Shown here: piece by piece, positions 1 to 10,360 of the stretch
Layout: each line of letters starts with the position of its first letter
How positions within the stretch are numbered: position 1 is the first letter of the stretch
From: Craterostigma plantagineum
Taxonomy: Eukaryota > Streptophyta > Magnoliopsida > Lamiales > Linderniaceae
Direction of reading: 5' to 3'
Assembly: GCA_027422505.1 (NCBI GenBank)
Contig: JAPQWV010000018.1
Span: forward strand, 13,224,001 to 13,288,000
DNA: 64,000 nucleotides
Made by a program: the position numbers and the translations under genes
The notes under the pieces: generated by a model
The model's database searches: none
Told to the model about the DNA's origin: nothing
Seen by the model: only the letters and a program-made list of their open reading frames with translations

Positions 1-1596
1 GATCGCCATAAAGGGTACAAATGTCTTGATCCTAAAACATATAAAATATTTGTGCCTAGGCATGTCATATTTGATGAAACTTTATATCCGTACAAGATAA
101 ATAGGTCATTATCATCCTCTGATGTTACTTTGTCATTATTTGTTGATCCTCCGTCTCATGTTTCAGTGAACTCACCATCTTCAACGACAGACCTAACACA
201 GATTCCTGTTTAAACATCAATCTTGAATCCATCAACAGGTGTACCAGATCCTACAAACTCAGGTGCCCCCGCTGAACCGACGATAAATCATACAGAAGAG
301 CACACTTCCACTAGTATTGATCTCAATTTACTCCAAAAGAAGACGATACGCCTACCTCAATATCCCTTCCGACCGAAGATAATTCCATGGTATGTGCAGA
401 CTCAATATCCCTTTCGAAAAGCACTATATGGTCTTAAACAAGCACCACGAGCTTGGTTTGATCGCTTTAGCACATTCTTACTCAAAGCTGGTTTCTTTTG
501 TAGCCTCACTGATCCGTCTTTATTTATTATGCACTCTTCATCTGGCACATTGGTCTTACTTCTTTATGTTGATGATATGTTATTAACAAGATCGAGTTCA
601 ACGTTACTTAACGATTTTATCACAACTTTACACAGCGAATTTGCAATGAAAGATCTTGGACCTGTACATCATTTTCTTGGTATAGAAGTTCAACGGTCCC
701 ATAATACTTTGCACCTGTCTCAAACCCGTTATGCCCGCTCTCTTCTTGACAAGGCCAAGATGTTAGATTGCAAACCAATGAGTACCCTTATGGAATCGAA
801 AACGAAGGGACTTCATGATAAGACACCTTTCTCTGATCCTACTTTTTATCGTAGCATTGTTGGTGCTTTGCAATATTTAACAATTACACGGCCTGATCTT
901 TCTTTTAGTGTTAACTATGTGTCTCAATATATGCAATCGCCTACAGTTGCTAGCATAAAAATGGTCCGTCGTATCTTACGTTATGTGTAGGGCTCTATTA
1001 CATTGGGTTTACATCTAACTGGAAACACTACACTTGATCTTTTTGCTTTTTCTGATGCAGATTGGGTAGGTTGTCCCACTACTAGGCGCTCTACAACGGG
1101 ATTTTGCACGTTTTTGGGACAAAATATTATTTCTTGGTGTGCAAAGAAGCAACCAACCATTTCACGCTCTAGCACCGAAGCTGAATATCGTGCAATGGCA
1201 AACACAACAGCTGAACTGACATGGCTTACTTTTCTCTTACGGGATCTTCAAATTCCTCAAAGCCGTCCTCCTCTACTTCTATGCGACAATCTGAGTGCCT
1301 TACACATGACTGTTAATCCGGTTTTTCATGCTCGGAGCAAACACATTGAGCTTGACTACCATTTTATTCGTGAAAGAGTCGCAATGGGACTTCTTGTTAC
1401 TCGCCATGTTCCCTCTACCCTTCAGCTTGCGGACATTTTCACAAAGCCCCTGTGCAAAGCAGCTTTTCATCACATTCACAGCAAACTGTGCCTCCAGCCC
1501 CGCCACAGTTTGAGGGAGCGTAATAACGACCAATCAAATAATTGGAAAGATAAGGATGGTAGGAGTAATAAGGAAGGACGTGATTTGTTACACTGA
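1..1596 (+). pseudogene. Ty1/copia pol, 3' part (integrase C-terminus, RT, RNase H), element E0
   Basis: The first 210 bases read in frame 1 as the integrase C-terminal region (GYKCLDPKTYKIFVPRHVIF) and stop at TAA 211-213. The same frame then gives reverse transcriptase with [21 protein letters not shown] and the thumb, stops at TAG 988-990, and resumes as RNase H (SDADWVGC, STEAEYRA, CDNLSA, HIELDYHF, LADIFTKPL). All three parts share one frame, so these are nonsense mutations in one old pol gene. The RT fingers and the first catalytic block (KWVFK through the AFLNG region) are missing between about 395 and 415, where CTCAATATCCCTT occurs twice, at 356 and 401, flanking the lesion. Coding continues past a PPT-like TTTGAGGGAG into the LTR. 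The 5' part of the element lies outside the window. This is a dead copy. Confidence 0.93.
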
Positions 1597-1914
1597 GAAA
1601 TCACGGATTGATTTGGTTCATCAATGAGGGAATCATGGAAGTAATCAAGGATGTCGCATTAAGACTCAATCACGTTTAATATGGCAAGTCAATAAAGAGA
1701 AGATCATCATCAATCAATCATCGAAGATCTTTATCCATATAAGAGCATTGAAGACCTAATCAGGGATTAATAGAATTGATATATTTTCCTTTTATATTAA
1801 TCTCTAGCCTCTATATAAAGTCGATGTAACTAGCATACTCAAGCAAGTCTCACGTTAAAAAATAATAAAGCTCCATTGAAGTTTATTTCTTCTTTACATC
1901 TAAGAAAGATAACA
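1520..1914 (+). mobile_element. 3' LTR of copia element E0
   Basis: The purine tract TTTGAGGGAG (about 1510-1519) ends where an LTR is expected. The sequence that follows has a TATA box (CTATATAAAG, 1811-1820) and ends in AACA at 1914. The 5' terminal TG is mutated (CGTAATAA). The partner LTR is outside the window, so the target duplication and the exact ends cannot be checked. Confidence 0.65.
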
Positions 1915-2297
1915 CCAAATAACATATTTTAATACTTGTAGGCGCGTACCGGTAAATGAATAGTTCTTTCTTCGTCGTAATCTACTCCATAGGTGTATAA
2001 TCATTATACTCATATAGGGGCTGCATAGGATTTATTAATACTTATAAGCGCGTATGTGCATATCAACGGTGTTTCGGTGTTGCATTGGCAATATAATGTC
2101 ATCGACATTCGTGCAATAACAACTTCAGTAATCACTCGCATATATTTGATAAAAATTTATATTTTATATCTTAAAATATTTTATTAAAGTACATATACAA
2201 CATTTTAATGTGTGTATATACTATTGCATGTAACTTTGTTATGATCTCTTTCTTTTTCTCGTTTTACAGGCTACAATGGGAGATATTTACTTTTCAT
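1915..2297. other. intergenic, no gene; short direct repeat
   Basis: No coding signal. A roughly 20-base word around TTAATACTTGTAGGCGCGTA (about 1930) recurs with two changes near 2034. The rest is AT-rich flanking DNA. Confidence 0.5.
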
Positions 2298-2467
2298 CAT
2301 AGGCGGAGCCAGTCTTTTATTAATAATATAAGGTAAATTTTGTAATGTAGGGGCTAAAATTAAAGAAAATTACACTAAGGGGACCCCAATAAAAATACTG
2401 AAAAAAATGGGTATGAGGTCCAATTAGACTGGACCCCACTGGTTTACTCTCCTGGTTCCATCTCTAG
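2298..2467. mobile_element. degenerate hAT-like MITE, relative of the copy at 4213
   Basis: The start, CATAGGCGGAGCCAG, and the end, CTGGTTCCATCTCTA, are imperfect inverted repeats of each other. They match the termini and interior (GACCCCA, AGTAAAGAAAATTAC-like blocks) of the better copy at 4213-4441. Changes at the 3' end fit decay of CpG. The flanks TTTTCATC and TTTTCAGG agree at 6 of 8 positions, so the target duplication is only suggestive. Confidence 0.55.
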
Positions 2468-3758
2468 TTTTCAGGTGTGTGTTGTATTTTACTTTGGCAT
2501 ATTTACTTTCCATTTGGTTTGAGAACAAACCGAGACTCAGCATTTCGATGTTTTTATGTGCATGTCATGTGCAGTTTTTGTTATGCTAGAAAATTAAGAA
2601 TTTTTAAGCTTCAATTAATTTGCATTTTTTACTTGTCTATGCACTATCTAATTAATGAATGAAGCACTCCTTCATGCTTAAGCACATCACTTTATTTAAT
2701 GTAAGGTTTAGTTTAGTTCTATTGCTTTTTAACACAACTTCTTTCTTATGAATAGAATTGCATCGTTGATGATAATTTCTAAAATCATGGAGCTCGCTAA
2801 TTTGTATTTGATTTATAGTTAATTGACAATGCCACTTTAATTTCCCCTTTTTTTGAAATAAATGCGTAACTTTTATTACTTGGGACAAAAATTTGTAAAC
2901 ATAATATCGACCATAGTCTGGGTGGGTGGGGAAAACCTATGTCGTCAGAACCTAAGTCTGTTGCCAAATAATGATTAACCAAATTTGAGGAACGTTAACA
3001 TGGTTAAACATGACAAAAATAATCGAAGATAGCATATGTACGCAATCCTCAATTATTTGGCCAAACATCTCTTAGTTCGGAGATCTTGAATGTAAATTTT
3101 TGTATACAGTTATTCAGTTCATAAATGTTGACCTCACCGTTTATGACTTGTTAGTAAGCTTTTGGTAAAATATAGTAACTGTTGTGTGCCATTTGCAAGT
3201 AAAGTTGAGTTTTTTTTTTTTCAAGTTAAAATGATACATTATTGAATTTGCAGAAGAAATTGATGGAGTTGAAGTAAACTGCAGAAGAAAACGTCTGTAT
3301 TCGACTCATTATACATTGAACGAACATTTGTATCAAAACTTGAGAGCTAACGAATAAGTATCAAGATTGGAGGTTGGTCATTAGATCATTGTTATATATT
3401 TCAATACCGGATATTTTGGTGGGGTAAGACAAATACATCATCTCTGGAAGTCCTCACTGAATGTAAATTTCGATGGTTCAAGAAGAAATGAAGTTCTATG
3501 TACCGATACAAGCTGTTCGATTAAAGTAGAGGAACAACGTATTGATGCGCACATCATTTTGAAACGACATAATATATGTAAAAATGTTAGTTAGGTTGAA
3601 ATATTTTTGTATTTTAAATTTGTCTTTTATGCAAATTTTAGTCATCTAAATTATTTTGTTGAAATCTAAAATGTTTGAACGGATGTTAAATTAATCGTTA
3701 AAAAATAATACGTTAATTAGAAAAATAAGGGCATTCATCGCAGGCGCGGCTACAAAAA

Positions 3759-3763
<5 letters not shown>
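2468..3763. other. intergenic, nothing recognised
   Basis: AT-rich sequence with short chance reading frames that resemble no protein family I know. No repeats stand out. Confidence 0.5.
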
Positions 3764-3809
<46 letters not shown>

Positions 3810-3810
3810 A
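3764..3810. repeat. (TA)n microsatellite
   Basis: Nearly pure TA dinucleotides with a few TG steps at the right end. The last ten bases (TATATGTATA) form the left target duplication of the adjacent MITE. Confidence 0.95.
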
Positions 3811-4155
3811 GAGATTTGCTATGGTGCCCACCTACGTGAGCACCATAAGCAAATCTCTCAATTTTTTTGCGTTTTTTCGATTATCAACGCCGCCACCACC
3901 TCGTAGTCCCTCTCATACCCATTGCTAACCTAAATTGCCCTCTGCAACACGTTACTTTATAAGGCAATCATTATTTATTATTCACTGTGGACGACATACC
4001 GAGGTGATGATTTTCTTAAAAAATAACGTGTTTGAGAGGGCAATTTAGGTTAGCAATGGATATGAGAGGGTCTACGGAGGTGTTGACGGCGTTGATAATC
4101 GATAAAACGCAAAAAATTGTGAGATTTGCTTATGGTGCCCACCATAACAAATCTC
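3811..4155. mobile_element. foldback MITE (Mutator-like), long inverted arms, 10-bp TSD
   Basis: The 345-bp element starts GAGATTTGCTATGGTG and ends ACCATAACAAATCTC. It is flanked by perfect direct repeats TATATGTATA at 3801-3810 and 4156-4165. The arms (about 3811-3960 and 4014-4155) are inverted copies of each other through ACGCCGCCACCACCTCGTAG-like sequence and its complement. Each arm tip is itself a small palindrome (3811-3857 and 4121-4155). A 9-10-bp duplication and long arms point to a MULE-derived MITE. The duplication lies in TA-rich DNA, so its length could be 9-11. Confidence 0.85.
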
Positions 4156-4212
4156 TATATGTATATAAATTGTATATGAATAAATCATTATTCTGTAATC
4201 GTGCACTGGAGA

Positions 4213-4441
4213 CAGTGGCGGAGCCACGTGAGGTCCAGTGGGGTCACTGGACCCCACTGGAAAAAAAAATTTATTAATAATTTAGTGAAATTTTACAACT
4301 GTAGGATGAAAAGTAAAGAAACTTATACTATGAGGACCCTAGTGAAATTTTAGAAAAATAGTGGATAATGGGACCAATTGAAATTTTCTAAAAATAAGTG
4401 GTAGTGCACCCCACTGACTAGACAAGCTAGCTCCGCCACTG
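4213..4441. mobile_element. hAT-like MITE with perfect 8-bp TSD
   Basis: The 229-bp element has terminal inverted repeats CAGTGGCGGAGC and GCTCCGCCACTG. The sequence ACTGGAGA occurs immediately on both sides (4205-4212 and 4442-4449). An 8-bp target duplication with CAG-type ends is characteristic of the hAT superfamily. It has no coding capacity. Confidence 0.93.
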
Positions 4442-4449
4442 ACTGGAGA

Positions 4450-4944
4450 CGAACATATTCGATTCATACGTCATCTGAAAAGAGACTAATAGAATCATCA
4501 TCTGAGTAAGCTAATGTGATTTGAATTATTTTTTTTTGTTTGTTGAACTTTGAAATATAGAATATTTTGGAAAAATATTCAACTACCATGCATGGCGTGG
4601 CTGCTCAATTATTGGTGGCTAACCAACCAATCGTCATTTCTTTATATCATTTTTTTAGTTATGATATTTTAGTTAAAGAAGATAACCATGAATAGTGCAA
4701 ATTACAAAAAAAGTATTATATAGTTAAGACGTATATACTGTGACAAGTGGAATTCTGCTGGTGCGAATTGTGGAAGTGAATGGTTGGATAGAGGTTTGCC
4801 CAACCAACTTCATTTGGCTTATCTTTTTTAAAGTATAAGTTGTATTTAATTATCGTGACCCTGTAATAAGTTGTATTTAATTCATCGTGTTCCTGTATAC
4901 ATGTATGATATTATTGTTTTGAAATATTTAATAGAACTATAATT
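4450..4944. other. intergenic, nothing recognised
   Basis: AT-rich DNA between two MITEs. No gene or repeat is supported. Confidence 0.5.
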
Positions 4945-4947
4945 TAA

Positions 4948-5998
4948 GGGGGTGTTTGTTTAAGGTGATCCAACATTACGGTGATACGCATAACACGGTA
5001 ATGTGAGTATCACCGGAATGTGGATCAAGGTGATGTGTCATCAGTGTGTTTGTTTTAAGGTGATATTTCGTTTTGCAGATCAACGTGATAGGAAAGTATT
5101 CTATTTGTTTAATCACCGTAATGTGAAGGTGACGTTGTATAAATGTCATATTTGACCCTATACATATAATTTAAATAATGTGTTATTTTTTAAGGTGATA
5201 TTTATGTGATGATCATTAATATATTAAAATTTACATATTTATAAGCATTATTTATTTATACTTTTGTTAAAATATAAGTTTAAATATTTTTAAATAACTG
5301 AAATATTTTTAAGATGTAACTATGTTAATCATGTAATTAAAATATTTATAATGGCATATAAAGTAACAATGTTAAAATATGAGGGGTATTTTCGTCCATT
5401 AAAAAGTTAGATAGATCACCCATCACCGTGATGTTGGATCACTTAGAGTGTGTTTGGTTGGGGGTATTAGGGAGGATTAGATGGGTTAGGATTAAGTGAA
5501 GTAGTGTTTGGTAGGAGGGTTTATTTAAAAGTGGGATTCAGTTAATACATCCTTAATACCCCTATTAAGGTATTAACTAAAGTTACCCCTCACCCTACCT
5601 TTAGCTAATCCCGGGTACTTATGACAAAATTACAATTTATTTATTATATATTCAATTCAACTTATGGGTAAATTTGTAATTGAATTTAATTAAACTTAAA
5701 AACCTCTAAAATTATCTACCAAACCCATCCGACATCATTATTTAAATTCATCAACCAAACACCGTAAAAACCTCTAAAATTATCTACCAGACCCATCCGA
5801 CATCATTATTTAAATTCATCAACCAAACACCGTAAAAATTCATACACTCCATTATGAAATATTACCCCAATTTCATCACCTAGGTGATCCAACATTCCGG
5901 TGATGACTCATAACCTAGATTAAACAAACACAGTGATAAGTGGTAAAAGAGAGGATCACGGTGATGTTTTGGAAGATCACCCCAAAACAAACACCCCC
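4948..5998. mobile_element. PIF/Harbinger-like non-autonomous element, TSD TAA
   Basis: It starts GGGGGTGTTTGTTTAAGG and ends CAAAACAAACACCCCC, which are inverted repeats of each other. TAA flanks both ends (4945-4947 and 5999-6001), the 3-bp duplication expected of PIF/Harbinger. The subterminal DNA is rich in short inverted GGTGATCC/GGATCACC and CACCGTGATG words. A second element appears to be inserted inside (about 5445-5836). A 5'-damaged relative lies at 56733-57488. Confidence 0.75.
5445..5836. mobile_element. probable nested MITE with internal 68-bp tandem duplication
   Basis: The left side reads GTGTGTTTGGTTGGGGG. The right side, on the opposite strand, reads ACGGTGTTTGGTTGATG, giving a short inverted repeat. 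A 68-bp unit is duplicated in tandem at about 5703-5770 and 5771-5838, with one clear base change. I found no convincing target duplication. Confidence 0.45.
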
Positions 5999-6245
5999 TA
6001 AAAGTAATTATCTTTATTTATAATTAAAAGGAATACTATAATCTATTATGAAAATGTAAAATAGTAATTCATAAATGAGTTACAAAATGGGGATTCAACT
6101 CTTAAATACCTACATCAATAAAAATAAAACAGATCAGTCCCCTGTCAGATCCTTTTTTAATCTAGGTACCTAGTTGAATTTTATTTTACTGATAGATACG
6201 TAATTGACGGATTTACCCCTGCTAAAAATGCTTTATTAGATCTTT

Positions 6246-6673
6246 TACCTGTTTTCTTATTCACGTTCGCTCCTTCCTAAAGAAAGAAAATCTCACTCTC
6301 CCAAACCCAAATCGTAGATTTAATCCCGACCCGTGTTCGTTGTTGCTTCAGATTCAATGTCGTCTGTCCACTCGTTCGTCGTGGTATTCCCCTTCTGAAA
6401 TTGTAGGTAAGTCATTCGCAGTAATACCGTACGTCGTCGCATTTAGTCGCGGTATTTCCGTCCTCAATAGGCTTGTATCTAGTTTGATTTTGCCGTTATT
6501 CGTTGGGTTTAAGCATATTCGGTTAATGTTCGTAACAATGGGTGCATGTTTTTGGAATGACATAAATTTGTTCGATTAGGGTTTTTTTTTGTGGTTGTAT
6601 TTTCGGACGGGTGGATTGACTGTTGCCGATTTGGTTTTTTGGAATGTGTTGATTTTGATTTGTCTAATGGGAT
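6246..6673 (+). other. MULE A left subterminal region, untranslated-leader-like
   Basis: C/T-rich sequence with a good 5' splice-site-like AG|GTAAGT near 6406. The right end of the element, read inward, also has CAG|GTAAGA near 47079. This resembles the transcribed first-exon ends common in MULE termini, but no protein of a known family follows. Confidence 0.3.
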
Positions 6674-7010
6674 CAATTTGTTTTGGCAGAACATTATCAC
6701 TACATTTGGTACCCTCTGTTTGGGCAAAGTGGTACCCCTTGTGTGAATTAATTGGTACTGCTTGTTAACTGGATTTTTCAAATGAGGCCAATTTGTTTTG
6801 GTACTACATAATCACTGCATTTGGTACCCTCAGTTTGGGCAAATTGGTACCCCTTGTGTGAATAAAATGGTACTGGTTGTTAACTGGTTTTTTCGAATGT
6901 AGTCAATTTGTTTTGGTACTACATTATCACTGCTTTTGGTACCCTCTGCTTGGGCAAATTGGTACCCCTTGTGTGAATAAAATGATACTTCTTTTTAACA
7001 GTAGATTTTT
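6674..7010. repeat. 115-bp tandem repeat, about 2.9 copies, GGTACC-rich
   Basis: CAATTTGTTTTGG recurs at 6674, 6789 and 6904, exactly 115 bases apart. Each unit carries TTTGGTACCCTC, GGGCAAA.TGGTACCCC and TTGTGTGAAT. Units differ by a few bases. Confidence 0.9.
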
Positions 7011-7716
7011 TGCAGAAATGCCTCCGCGGAACAGATCTGAGCTGTCTTCAAGGTGCCATCTTGCGCTGTTTTGATCTACCATAAGCAATTTTGAGGGTAG
7101 CATGACCCCAGATAAAAAAGAAGCTATAAGGTCTTCGTTTCATTTTTTGTAGATATGCCTAAGATGTCACATTCGTTTGCTCGAATTGTGGCAATGATAA
7201 AGCGTTATAGTGTATCGTGCTTCTATGGCTGCTCGCATTTTACGTAACGAGCACAATTATATGCTTGATCTGTTTGGTTAAGTTACTTGAATATGCTGTG
7301 AGACTATTTGGAGACTTTGTTTATGTAGGTTAACTTCTTTTGAGTTTGGGATGAGACTGTTTTGAGACTGTTTGGAGTTTGTTCATGACTCAGTGATGTT
7401 CGTTTATTGTGTATTCTGTAAATCTGTTCGTATATTATGCAGTACCATAGTTTTTATATTGCCGTACCTTTTCTGTTACACACAGAGTACCATTAGGAAC
7501 AAATATACCGTACCAAAACAGAAGATACGAAGAACCTTATCTTGTTATTACCGTACCACATCTTTTACATACGGAGTACCAAAATATGCAATCGTACCAT
7601 TATGTAAATATATGGCGTACCATACACAAAAGATATGAAGTACCTAGTCTTTGATATTACCGTACCAGAACTTTTACATACATAGTACCTTAATATGCAG
7701 GTTAACAGTACCACTG

Positions 7717-7769
<53 letters not shown>

Positions 7770-8639
7770 TACCATAACATAATATATGAAGTACCTTGTC
7801 CGTTGTACAGTAAGGTACCTTATCTTGTACTTTAAGGTACCTTATCATTTACATTTACCGTACCACAATCTGCAGCTTCACCGTATCACTATGTATACAT
7901 ATAAAGTACCCTAATATGCATGTACACCGTACCATGTGTTGCACAATCGAAAATAAATCGATTCCTAAGAGAGTCGCGTTGTTCTGCGTGATTTTGACAA
8001 TACCTAACAATAATAAAATGACTAAAATAAATAAAATTTCGCACATGTAGGAGTCACCTAATTTAAGATCAAATAGATCAAATAAAGTTGTAAGATATTC
8101 TTGCTTCTATCCTTATATTCTAATGAATGTTGGAGTTGGAAGGTTTAATTCATGCTTGTAAGGCCTAATGCACCTAATTTGATCTGAAACGTAACTAATA
8201 CTCTATATTAGTGTTTTAGGGTGGTTTCAAATGAAAAACTAATTCGTACGAACTCGAAAAATACTAACCTAGTATACCGTACCATATATATAAGGGAAGC
8301 CGTACCTTACAATGCTTTGTTGGAGTATCTATTTTTTTTTGTTTTAGGCGTACCATTTCGGACACGATTGTAGTACCCAAAGTTACATAAGACATCAAAC
8401 ATTTTACTAAAGCCAACGACATGTCAGATGAACTGTCTTATTTGTTGTAATACCTCGTACGTCAGAAGAGCTGTCCACTCATGACAGAAAGACGTCATAA
8501 GTCTGTCCATTCATGATAAAAAAATGTCAAAAATTGTCCCTTTCTTTTTGTACATCAATATCTTTTGAAATGCTTCATTTCTGACGAAATTACCCAAGTC
8601 TTAAATGGAACTTACTTTAATTTATACGATACCTCTGGA
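7011..8639. repeat. MULE A interior, degenerate GTACC-containing repeats and (TA)n
   Basis: From about 7440 to 7960 a degenerate unit of roughly 100 bases recurs, with ATTACCGTACCA, CTTTTACATA and AGTACCTTAATATGCA blocks. A (TA)n run occupies about 7719-7767 and accounts for apparent Ile/Tyr-rich reading frames. From 7970 to 8640 there is only scattered GTACC and no gene. Confidence 0.6.
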
Positions 8640-8939
8640 ACGATACAGTACCCTCCGTGGCATGTTTAGTGTACCTTATTTGCCTAAATTACAGTACCAT
8701 TTGTGCATATATTACGGTACCAAACTGGCATAAATTACAGTACCATGTGTGCACATATTACGGTACCAAACTGGGCATATGTTACAGTACCATGTTGGCA
8801 TATATTACGATACCAAACTCGCATATGTTACAGTACCAAATGAGCAAATTACAGTAGCAAATTTGCATACAGTACCATGTTCGCATATATTACGGTACCA
8901 AACTGCCATATATTACAGTACTAAATTTGCATACATTAC
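8640..8939. repeat. 23-bp minisatellite, left part (split by E1)
   Basis: About a dozen tandem copies of a unit approximating GCATATATTACGGTACCAAACT. Variable positions are mostly ACGG/ACAG and CAAACTG/CATGTTG. The array continues at 46105, so E1 landed inside it. The last five bases, ATTAC, are the left target duplication of E1. Confidence 0.93.
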
Positions 8940-9285
8940 TGTAGAGTATACATTTAATTGTGCTTGATTTCATTAGTTGTCCTTGTAATTAGGGGCTTTA
9001 TTTGTATTAGTCCATATATTAGGACTAGTTAGATATTTATACCAGATTTGTTTGGTATAAATACTTGTACATTATGCTTAATAGAGAAAGTTTTGAAAAT
9101 TGACCCGAAAGGCTTGCAATTCAATTTCTAGAGAGAGAAACAATTGTATCTTTCTCACTCTACTCGGATTCTCTCTCTTGTTCTTCATTTGAGTTTTTCG
9201 ATCGAATCTTAATGTCAATTATTATTATCGAAATACTTAGAATTCATGCCTAGGATCATAGAGTTGTTAATCGTAGGACCTAACA
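8940..9285 (+). mobile_element. 5' LTR of E1
   Basis: 346 bp, TGTAGAG...CCTAACA. A TATA box (TATAAATA, 9056-9063) sits 45 bases after AGGACTAGTTAG. The expected transcription start is about 30 bases downstream of it. Confidence 0.96.
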
Positions 9286-9287
9286 AT

Positions 9288-9300
9288 TGGTATCAGAGCA
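9288..9300 (+). promoter_or_regulatory. primer binding site of E1 (tRNA-iMet)
   Basis: TGGTATCAGAGCA, complementary to the 3' end of plant initiator tRNA-Met, two bases after the LTR. Confidence 0.95.
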
Positions 9301-10360
9301 GATTCGTTCTGTTTTGAATCAAAAATTGTTAGAATTGGATTGAAAATCTTTTTCTGATTACTGTTCATCGAAGAACAGTTTGGCGCGAAAAATTATTTTC
9401 GATCCAATAGCTTAATTCTGTGCTTAATTGACTTGAATTTGATGTTTCTGTGGTCGCTTAAGTGCTAAATGTTGATTGCCATCAGATTGTAGCTGTTTGA
9501 ACTTCGTTTTAAGGATTAAATTGATTCTGTGATTTACTGTTTGCGAAGAACATGAAGAACACGTTCTGATTTTGGTCAATTTCGACATATTTTGCTTCAT
9601 AATGTGTTTAATTGCTTGTTCGTGCGTAGTTAGTAAATGATTGGGAGCAATTACCTGAAATTTCACTGTCTAATTCGTTGTTTTTGCTTGAATCTGTGTT
9701 AATCGTATTCTGTGATTTTTCTCGATCGTTCTAATTTTTCTTGCTAGGTTTACGATCAGATTAATTTCTCGATCGAAAAACTTGGCGCGAGAATTTTTCT
9801 CGGTCAGAATACGAAGTCAGCGCTAGAATCGTCAACACTAGAAACGATTTTAGTTAGAAATATTTCTCGAGCATTTAAGCGAAAATCTTTTTTGAGAGAG
9901 ACCAATTTTTACTTTTCACGCGTAAAAACTCTCTCTCGAGAAACATTTTCGGTAAGACCTTTAACGTTTGACCAGGCGAAAATCCTTTACACGCGAGAAA
10001 CTTTTCCAGTCAATAGATTTATTTTGACTTGTCGAGAAACTTACTAACGTACTGTTTCTTTACGATCGAAATAAATTCACGATCTCGAAATTTTTTCGCG
10101 ACCGAACGATTTTGGGCAATTTATTTCACTCTAAAAATATTGCTGACAGACTTTCTCGCACGAGAACAGTACACATTATATTCTATTTCGACGAAATTAT
10201 TTTCGATCAAACTTTAAAGATTGAATCGAAAATAATTCTCGAACTATTTTTCGAATCAAACGCTACTAACGAACTTTGTCACTTGTGAAGCACATTACAT
10301 CATCTTCAAACGTTCAAAACACTTAACGAAGATCCTTCAACAACTCAACTACAACACAAA
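9301..10360 (+). other. E1 leader with TCTCGA / CGATCGA motif clusters
   Basis: About 1 kb between primer site and gag. From 9720 to 10260 variants of TTTCTCGATCG, CGAGAAA and CGATCGAAA occur repeatedly on both strands. The same motif fills the pol-ORF3 spacer of this element. No convincing upstream gene. Confidence 0.7.

Noticed and set aside
6340..6579. Possible first exon of a host gene, with a GTAAGT donor
   Set aside because: It lies inside the MULE A terminus and the opposite terminus has a similar structure; no known protein follows.
7565..7780. Reading frame on the minus strand with a long Ile/Tyr run
   Set aside because: It is a translation of the (TA)n microsatellite at about 7719-7767.
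8640..8939. CRISPR-like repeat array
   Set aside because: Units are head-to-tail with no unique spacers, in a plant transposon; it is a minisatellite.
8657..8967. Overlapping plus-strand reading frames rich in YTVPN
   Set aside because: They translate the 23-bp minisatellite; likewise the frames at 46143-46681.
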